NCBI GenBank assembly: GCA_017521295.1 | Contig: JAFXDF010000062.1 | Span: 1 to 43,227, forward strand | DNA length: 43,227 bases | Direction of reading: 5' to 3' | Source: Clostridia bacterium | GTDB lineage: Bacteria; Bacillota; Clostridia; Oscillospirales; Butyricicoccaceae | In this document: positions 39,701 to 43,227 of the stretch, in pieces | Layout of the letters: every line of letters starts with the position of its first letter | Position numbering within the stretch: the stretch's first letter is position 1 | Notes under the pieces: generated by a model | Databases searched by the model: none | What the model saw: the letters and a program-made list of their open reading frames with translations, nothing else | What the model was told of the DNA's origin: nothing | Translations under genes and position numbers: made by a program

Positions 39701-40926
39701 AAAAAGGCGGCAGCCGTGCAGTGGGCTACGGTCTCCACTTCGCCTTCATCCAGGCAAAAGGCCGACTTCAGCAGGGCTTCGCCGTAACCGGTGGAACAGG
39801 AGCGAACGATCCGTGCCCCTTCGGGCATACGTGCCTGCAGCTGCGCCATGGCGTTCATGGCCGTTTTGATGGGATTGCCCTGATTGTTGGCATAGAAGGA
39901 ATGCAGCAGCTGACCCTCGCTGCCAATGAGGGCCATTTTTGTGGTGGTGGAGCCGGCGTCGATGCCCAGGAAACAGTCACCCTGATAGGTTTCCAGGTCG
40001 GCCTTTGCCACCACGGCGCTGTCGTGTCGCGCACGGAATGTGTCGTAATCGGATCGGCTGGCAAAAAGCGGATCCAGACGCTTGAGTTCAAAGGCCATTT
40101 CAACGCCTTTTTCCAACCGCTGCTGCAGCTCGGTCAGCGGTACGGAACGCTGATCATCGGCGGCCAAAGCGGCGCCCATGGCGGCAAACAGATGGGAGTT
40201 TTCGGGATCCACCGTGGTTTCGGGGGTGAGTTTCAGCGTGCGAATGAAGGCTTTTTTCAACTCGGGCAAAAAGTGCAGCGGACCGCCCAAAAAGGCCACA
40301 CAGCCTCGGATGGGCTTGCCGCAGGCCAGACCGGAGATGGTCTGCTGCACCACTGCCTGGAAGATGGAGGCGGCCAGGTCGGCTTTTGTGGCGCCTTCGT
40401 TGATGAGAGGCTGAATATCAGTCTTTGCAAAAACACCGCAGCGTGCGGCGATGGGATAGATCTCCTTATAATTGACCGCCTCGTTGTTCAGGCCGGCGGC
40501 ATCGGTCTGGAGCAAAGAGGCCATCTGGTCGATAAAGGCACCGGTGCCGCCGGCGCAGACACCGTTCATACGCTCTTCCAGACCGCCCTTGAAATAGATG
40601 ATTTTAGCGTCTTCGCCGCCCAGCTCAATGGCCACATCGGTCTGAGGCGCCACATGCTGCAGGGCGGAAGCAACGGCCACAACTTCCTGCACAAAAGGAA
40701 TTTCCAGAGCCTTTCCCAGGTTGATAGAACCCGAGCCGGTGATCCGGGGGATGAGGGCGCACTCGCCCAATTTCAACCGGGCATCGTTCAAAAGCCCGGC
40801 AAGCGCTTCCTGGGTACGAGCGCCGTGCCGGACATATTTTCCAAAAAGAATATGGTCTTGTTCATCCAGCAGCACCAGTTTGACGGTGGTGGAGCCGATG
40901 TCAATACCTGCGCGATAAGTCTGCAT
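36703..40926 (-). CDS. Giant acyl-CoA dehydratase activase-related protein (BadF/HgdC + DUF2229)
   Basis: A protein of about 1407 residues. The N-terminal half has two BadF/BcrA/HgdC ATPase domains, each with an actin-like motif: GIDIGSTTVK from residue 7 and GIDAGSTTTK near residue 321. Each has a glycine/cysteine segment that could ligate an iron-sulfur cluster (NGVCAGGTGAF with ARCGVFAK; NEACSSGCGSF with GTRCTVFMN). The second half holds a Cys-rich turn (CGGCSNNC), the DUF2229 region, and HgdB-like blocks (VLAGRPYHVDPEINHGIPE; QTGGCCRASNY). Activases inject energised electrons into 2-hydroxyacyl-CoA dehydratases. The true partner is unknown. ATG at 40926 follows AGGAGGCATTTTC. Confidence 0.92.
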   Translation of the reverse strand: MQTYRAGIDIGSTTVKLVLLDEQDHILFGKYVRHGARTQEALAGLLNDARLKLGECALIPRITGSGSINLGKALEIPFVQEVVAVASALQHVAPQTDVAIELGGEDAKIIYFKGGLEERMNGVCAGGTGAFIDQMASLLQTDAAGLNNEAVNYKEIYPIAARCGVFAKTDIQPLINEGATKADLAASIFQAVVQQTISGLACGKPIRGCVAFLGGPLHFLPELKKAFIRTLKLTPETTVDPENSHLFAAMGAALAADDQRSVPLTELQQRLEKGVEMAFELKRLDPLFASRSDYDTFRARHDSAVVAKADLETYQGDCFLGIDAGSTTTKMALIGSEGQLLHSFYANNQGNPIKTAMNAMAQLQARMPEGARIVRSCSTGYGEALLKSAFCLDEGEVETVAHCTAAAFFDPQVDCVLDIGGQDMKCIKLKNGVVENVLLNEACSSGCGSFIENFANSLGFTAEAFAKEALFAKHPVDLGTRCTVFMNSNVKQAQKEGATVSDISAGLAYSVIKNALFKVIKLADARELGSHVVVQGGTFYNQAVLRAFESIAGVEATCPDISGIMGAFGAALLARQRYHGQQTSMLSLEEIAALTYTTATARCGGCSNNCMLTVNTFPGNRRHVTGNRCEKGLGGRGTAKDVPNLFAYKRRRLFDYVPLSETEAHRGTVGIPRVLNLYENYPFWATFFKELGFRVILSPFSDRNLYALGMESIPSESECYPAKLAHGHVQWLVEQGVKTIFHPCVFYEKKETASAQNHFNCPIVVSYPENLKNNVEAVTDGQVHYIRPFIAFTSEKIAADKLVSECKKEWNIAEAEVRAAVSAAWAEQQRAKEDIRKAGQQALDWMDENGKRGIVLAGRPYHVDPEINHGIPELIASYDLAVLTEDSLPIDFDPQRPIRVVDQWVYHSRLYSAAEFVAHRENLELIQLNSFGCGLDAVTTDQVNEILEGCGKLYTVLKIDEVNNLGAARIRIRSLLAAMNMRLEGGITAQAKPAAYQRKEFTREMFQAGYTILCPQMSPIHFELLEPVFAKHGFRIEVLDNDNRTAIDVGLKYVNNDACFPSITVVGQIMEAVLSGRYDTDKLAIIMSQTGGCCRASNYVAFIRRALDKVNLSHIPVISLNANGMEKNEGFKLSPALLLDAAHGIVYGDLFMRCLYRVRPYEKVPGSANALHEKWKAICIDQMVNKKGRYADVCRGIVEAFDTFPIDETLKKPRVGIVGEILVKYMPLANNHLVDLLEKEGAEAVVPDLMDFLNYCVYGEEYMYQNLGHRWTSALFAKVSVAAIRALRMPALKALEKSKRFEAPMHIAHVAQLAKPFLSLGNQYGEGWFLTGEMAELLTTDTPNIVCIQPFACLPNHVVGKGVIKQLKKAYPHANIVAVDYDPGASEVNQLNRIKLMLSTAKKNLEE

Positions 40927-41238
40927 GAAAATGCCTCCTGAAAAAGAAGAAAAACTTCCAAAAATGGATGTTTTGTAGTTAAATTCTATCACTGTTTGTC
41001 GGTTCTGTATATATGGAAAAGTGTTAAAAAACGGTTACTAAACTGTAAATTTACCAAATCTTAACCGGAATTTACCGTGAAAAAGTGCTGATTTTTGTAA
41101 ATGCAGATTCACCTTGTCCATTGGCGCTTCCTGTGGTATACTATAAGAAAACATAAACAGACAGAGGTCACCGGGAGCGTCGATAATACGATGCTGTTTG
41201 GTGCAACCCTTAGCTTTCGAACAGAAGGAGATAAAACC
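40927..41238. other. 312-nt divergent intergenic region
   Basis: This A+T-rich stretch separates the activase gene from the Lar-like gene. It holds a palindrome GTAAATTTAC (41045-41054) and two direct copies of ATTTACC (41049-41055 and 41070-41076) exactly 21 nt apart, with GTAAAT again at 41097-41102. A TAGAAT on the minus strand near 40986 may be a -10 for the activase, but I found no good -35. No gene is seen inside. Confidence 0.6.
41114..41142 (+). promoter_or_regulatory. Promoter of the Lar-like gene
   Basis: TTGTCC (41114-41119), 17 nt and TATACT (41137-41142), giving a leader of about 90 nt. Confidence 0.7.
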
Positions 41239-41463
41239 ATGGACATGATTGAAAACTTGGACCTGCTGGACTGCCCGCTGTGTCAGGGACCCGCGTTGCT
41301 GGAAGAGGAAGAAGGCTGGTGCGTCTATGTAACTTGCCTGGACTGTGGATGCCATACCGCCGAAGTCCCCTATAAAAACGCCGAAGAGCGAATTGTCGCC
41401 ATGAAGCGCGCCGCCAGCACCTGGAACATGGGCAAGGTCATCCCTATGAGTCCCGGCGAATAA
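41239..41463 (+). CDS. Small zinc-ribbon protein, Lar restriction-alleviation-like
   Basis: A 74-residue protein with two CxxC pairs (CPLC and CLDC) that should bind one zinc ion, followed by AEERIVAMKRAASTWNMGK. This pattern resembles the Lar_restr_allev family: zinc ribbon, then an Ala/Trp-rich helix ending in W-N. Lar itself modulates restriction in phages, but most chromosomal copies are uncharacterised. The ATG at 41239 has AAGGAGAT upstream; an open frame extends further upstream but covers the promoter. Confidence 0.75.
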   Translation: MDMIENLDLLDCPLCQGPALLEEEEGWCVYVTCLDCGCHTAEVPYKNAEERIVAMKRAASTWNMGKVIPMSPGE

Positions 41464-41471
41464 CAGAACAC

Positions 41472-41500
41472 AAAAAAGCACCCCATTGGGGTGCTTTTTT
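41472..41500. terminator. Bidirectional terminator
   Basis: AAAAAAGCACCCC (41472-41484) pairs with GGGGTGCTTTTTT (41488-41500) around ATT; T-runs on both strands serve the Lar-like gene and the converging lipoprotein gene. Confidence 0.95.
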
Positions 41501-41501
41501 C

Positions 41502-42137
41502 TTAGGCCTTCTTTTCAATGGTGATGACCACATGGTCACCCATCTCGGAGACCTTGATCTGGCTGTCATTGTAAGTCCAGCTGTTCATTTCACCTTCCAC
41601 TTCGGTAGCGCCCAGAACGCCGGACAGCTCCTGTCGCCATTCGTCGGCAGTGTCGGGCTGGGCCTTTACCGTGACCTTGTTGATGGTGTGCTGATCGTCA
41701 AAGCCATAGGAAACATCGGCATTCTGCCCAAGAAGCTTGTGTCGGTAGGTGGGTGCGTCGGAAGTGCTGTCGCCTACCATATCCATGTCACGCATGGCGG
41801 TATCCAGGTCGTTTCGGGTAAGCCCCAGGGTGGCAAACAGATCATCCACCGCAACATCGGCATCGGTGGTTGCCAGGGATTCGGGGAAAACGGGCTCCTG
41901 ATGATTGGGCTCAGAGGGGGTATCGGGATAGTTGCCCATTTCGTTGCCGGGGGTCATGCTGCCGGGGGTATTGGTGTTGGCGTTTCCGTTGCTGTTGTTG
42001 TCGGTGGGGGTGTTCATTTCATTGTCCATATTGTTGTTGTTCTGGGTATCACCGGCGTCATCTTTTCTTCCGCAGGCCACCGCCAGAGACAACAGCAGGA
42101 CACCGGAAAGCACCAGCGCGAGCCATTTTCGATTCAT
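41502..42137 (-). CDS. Lipoprotein with Asn/Pro/Thr-rich linker
   Basis: A 211-residue lipoprotein. The signal peptide ends in LSLAVAC, with the lipidated cysteine near residue 22. A low-complexity linker rich in N, T, P, G and M spans about residues 30-80. The C-terminal domain (LATTDADVAVDDLFATLGL to VVITIEKKA) looks alpha/beta and compact. I recognise no family. AGGAGG precedes the ATG. It lies 55 nt downstream of sigK on the same strand without a terminator between, so it may be read from the sigK transcript. Confidence 0.85.
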   Translation of the reverse strand: MNRKWLALVLSGVLLLSLAVACGRKDDAGDTQNNNNMDNEMNTPTDNNSNGNANTNTPGSMTPGNEMGNYPDTPSEPNHQEPVFPESLATTDADVAVDDLFATLGLTRNDLDTAMRDMDMVGDSTSDAPTYRHKLLGQNADVSYGFDDQHTINKVTVKAQPDTADEWRQELSGVLGATEVEGEMNSWTYNDSQIKVSEMGDHVVITIEKKA

Positions 42138-42192
42138 TTTACATTCCTCCTGATTCAGGTATCGCCGATAGTGTTTCCGCGTTTTATGAAAT

Positions 42193-42888
42193 TCATGAAT
42201 GATCGCTTTGAAAACAATCTGCCAATTTTAACAATGCTTTCTTTTCAATGCGCGATACATAGGAGCGAGAGATCCCACAGTGATCCGCAACCTCACGTTG
42301 AGCCATTGGCGGCCGGCCGCAAAGCCCGTAGCGCAGACTGAGAATTTCACGCTCTCTTTGGTCCAGTACCTGCTGCATATAGCGGCGGAGCAGCTGTTGG
42401 CGGTCAGATAATTCTACCTGTTCCAGTAAGTCATCATCGCAGCTGAGAACATCCAAAAGGGAGAGGCTGTCTCCATCGCCTTCGCCGTCGATTGGCTCGG
42501 AAAGAGAAACCTCCTGGCTCAGTTTCCGCTGGCTGCGAAAATACATAAGGATCTCGTTTTCAATACATCGACAGGCATAGGTGGCCAATTTGATCTTTTT
42601 GTCCGGCTTAAAGGTGGATACCGCTTTGATCAGTCCGATGGTCCCGATGGACACCAGATCGTCCTGGTCTTCTCTGGCGGCATAATACTTTTTTACCACA
42701 TGGGCCACAAGGCGAAGATTGTGCTCGATCAGTCGGTCCTTTGCCGCCTGGTCACCGGCGGCCATAGCCTCCAAAGCCTCTTTTTCCTGAAGGGCTGTCA
42801 ACGGCGGCGGAAAGGAGCCCGAAACGGGCGCCACACGGAGCATCCAGAACAGACCTTCACTAAACAGTAAGGAAGAAAATGACAGCAT
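42193..42888 (-). CDS. sigK: RNA polymerase sporulation sigma factor SigK (pro-form)
   Basis: The late mother-cell sigma factor. The 231-residue protein begins with a hydrophobic pro-sequence (LSFSSLLFSEGLFWMLRV) leading to SGSFPPPLTALQEKE, the counterpart of NNAFPQPLSSSEEKK in B. subtilis pro-SigK. Region 2 ([30 protein letters not shown] in pieces) and region 4 (EREILSLRYGL; ADHCGISRSYVSRIEKKAL) are intact. The gene is uninterrupted: no skin-type element. AGGAGGTACGTT precedes the ATG. It diverges from yunB. Confidence 0.96.
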   Translation of the reverse strand: MLSFSSLLFSEGLFWMLRVAPVSGSFPPPLTALQEKEALEAMAAGDQAAKDRLIEHNLRLVAHVVKKYYAAREDQDDLVSIGTIGLIKAVSTFKPDKKIKLATYACRCIENEILMYFRSQRKLSQEVSLSEPIDGEGDGDSLSLLDVLSCDDDLLEQVELSDRQQLLRRYMQQVLDQREREILSLRYGLCGRPPMAQREVADHCGISRSYVSRIEKKALLKLADCFQSDHS

Positions 42889-42914
42889 AACGTACCTCCT
42901 TTGTCACGTGGGGC

Positions 42915-42941
42915 AGTGTATGCAGACGAGGGTTTGTCTGT
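42915..42941 (-). promoter_or_regulatory. Candidate SigE -10 and SpoIIID site of sigK
   Basis: On the minus strand CATACACT (42922-42915) matches the SigE -10 exactly. The -35 region is poor (CAACAGA) but overlaps ACAGACAAAC (42941-42932), which fits the SpoIIID pattern WWRRACARNY at 9 of 10 positions. sigK needs SigE and SpoIIID in B. subtilis. Confidence 0.55.
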
Positions 42942-42959
42942 TGCAAGTCCTGATTCAGT

Positions 42960-42988
42960 TACTCTTTTGAAGGAATTTACATAGAATA
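42960..42988 (+). promoter_or_regulatory. Candidate SigK (or SigE/SigK) promoter of yunB
   Basis: TACT (42960-42963), 16 nt, then CATAGAATA (42980-42988), an exact SigK -10 (CATANNNTA). The spacing equals that at dpaA. CATAGAAT also fits the SigE -10 at 7 of 8 positions. Confidence 0.55.
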
Positions 42989-43004
42989 CACCGAGGTGAG
43001 CGGG

Positions 43005-43227
43005 ATGAAGTATCGAAAACGGCGGCCTTTGCGGATCCGATTGGAGCAACTGTGGAAATGGTTGATCGCGGTACTGCTTTTGGGCGGTGCGATCCGGGGC
43101 TGTGAGAGCATGAACGATCTTGTGGCTGTTTATGGGGAAAATCAATGCCGAAATCTGGTGGTGACAAGTACCATGGAAGCCGTTTCACAGGCGGAAACCG
43201 GTGAAAAGTTATTATACTTTACAGAAA
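43005..43227 (+). CDS. yunB: Sporulation protein YunB, N-terminal part (cut by window end)
   Basis: The first 74 residues of a protein that runs out of the window. A very basic start (KYRKRRPLRIRLEQLWKW) precedes one membrane segment (LIAVLLLGGAI), then NDLVAVYGENQCRNLVVTSTMEAVSQ, which resembles the conserved segment after the membrane helix in YunB, a mother-cell protein needed for efficient sporulation. GAGGTGAGCGGG lies before the ATG. Assignment rests on this short part and on the divergent sigK neighbour. Confidence 0.65.
   Translation, partial: MKYRKRRPLRIRLEQLWKWLIAVLLLGGAIRGCESMNDLVAVYGENQCRNLVVTSTMEAVSQAETGEKLLYFTE

Noticed and set aside
1..43227. CRISPR arrays, prophage, insertion sequences, skin element in sigK
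   Set aside because: I saw no regularly spaced repeats, phage structural genes or transposase motifs, and the sigK frame is continuous.

Overview
The window comes from a spore-forming Gram-positive anaerobe of the class Clostridia, most likely an Oscillospirales (Ruminococcaceae/Oscillospiraceae-like) gut bacterium. The sequence is G+C-rich by eye, genes have strong AGGAGG-type ribosome binding sites, and a large part of the sporulation programme is present: spoIVA, a SpoIVFB-like M50 protease, spoIIGA-sigE-sigG, spoIID, spoIIQ, the dipicolinate synthase pair, pro-sigK and the start of yunB. A very large acyl-CoA dehydratase activase-like protein points to an anaerobe. I see no prophage, insertion sequence or CRISPR array.

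Layout. 1-290: tRNA-Phe (partial), tRNA-Gly and tRNA-Cys with a terminator. 300-2130: spoIVA and a small membrane protein. 2134-3531 (-): MATE efflux pump. 3605-6703: M50 protease and a split radical-SAM/DUF2344 pair. 6704-10300: rplS, lepB, rbgA, rnhB, yraN and a metallophosphoesterase. 10339-13690: tig, clpP, clpX. 13700-19106: a BlaI-type repressor followed by three tandem BlaR1-like M56 metalloproteases, one autoregulated operon. 19110-20730: two tRNA-Leu genes on the minus strand around an Ldh2-family dehydrogenase, plus a folded element containing a copy of a tRNA-Leu 3' end. 20757-24240: flavoprotein, acpS, lipoprotein, MazF-type toxin without antitoxin, and a membrane-anchored protein. 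24282-27294: an unknown gene, then spoIIGA-sigE-sigG. 27300-30750: mnmM, a polytopic membrane protein, spoIID, spoIIQ. 30749-33325 (-): murC, a tyrosine phosphatase, a DUF3841 protein. 33461-35582: dpaA-dpaB and a VanX-like dipeptidase. 35587-40926 (-): AI-2E-family transporter and the giant activase. 41114-43227: Lar-like zinc-ribbon protein, lipoprotein, sigK, and the 5' end of yunB.

How the genes work together. SigE and SigK are both encoded with pro-sequences, and a likely processing protease for each is here: SpoIIGA for pro-SigE and the short M50 protease for pro-SigK. Promoter motifs for all compartments can be read by eye: SigE-like before spoIVA and sigK, SigF/SigG-like before sigG and spoIIQ (same 15-nt spacing), SigK-like before dpaA and yunB (same 16-nt spacing). 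SpoIID and SpoIIQ belong to the engulfment and channel machinery, SpoIVA to the coat base, and DpaAB makes the spore-core solute dipicolinate.

The least ordinary parts are the BlaI-M56-M56-M56 operon, whose three membrane proteases carry different C-terminal outer domains and no penicillin-sensor domain, and the folded tRNA-Leu-derived element just after it.
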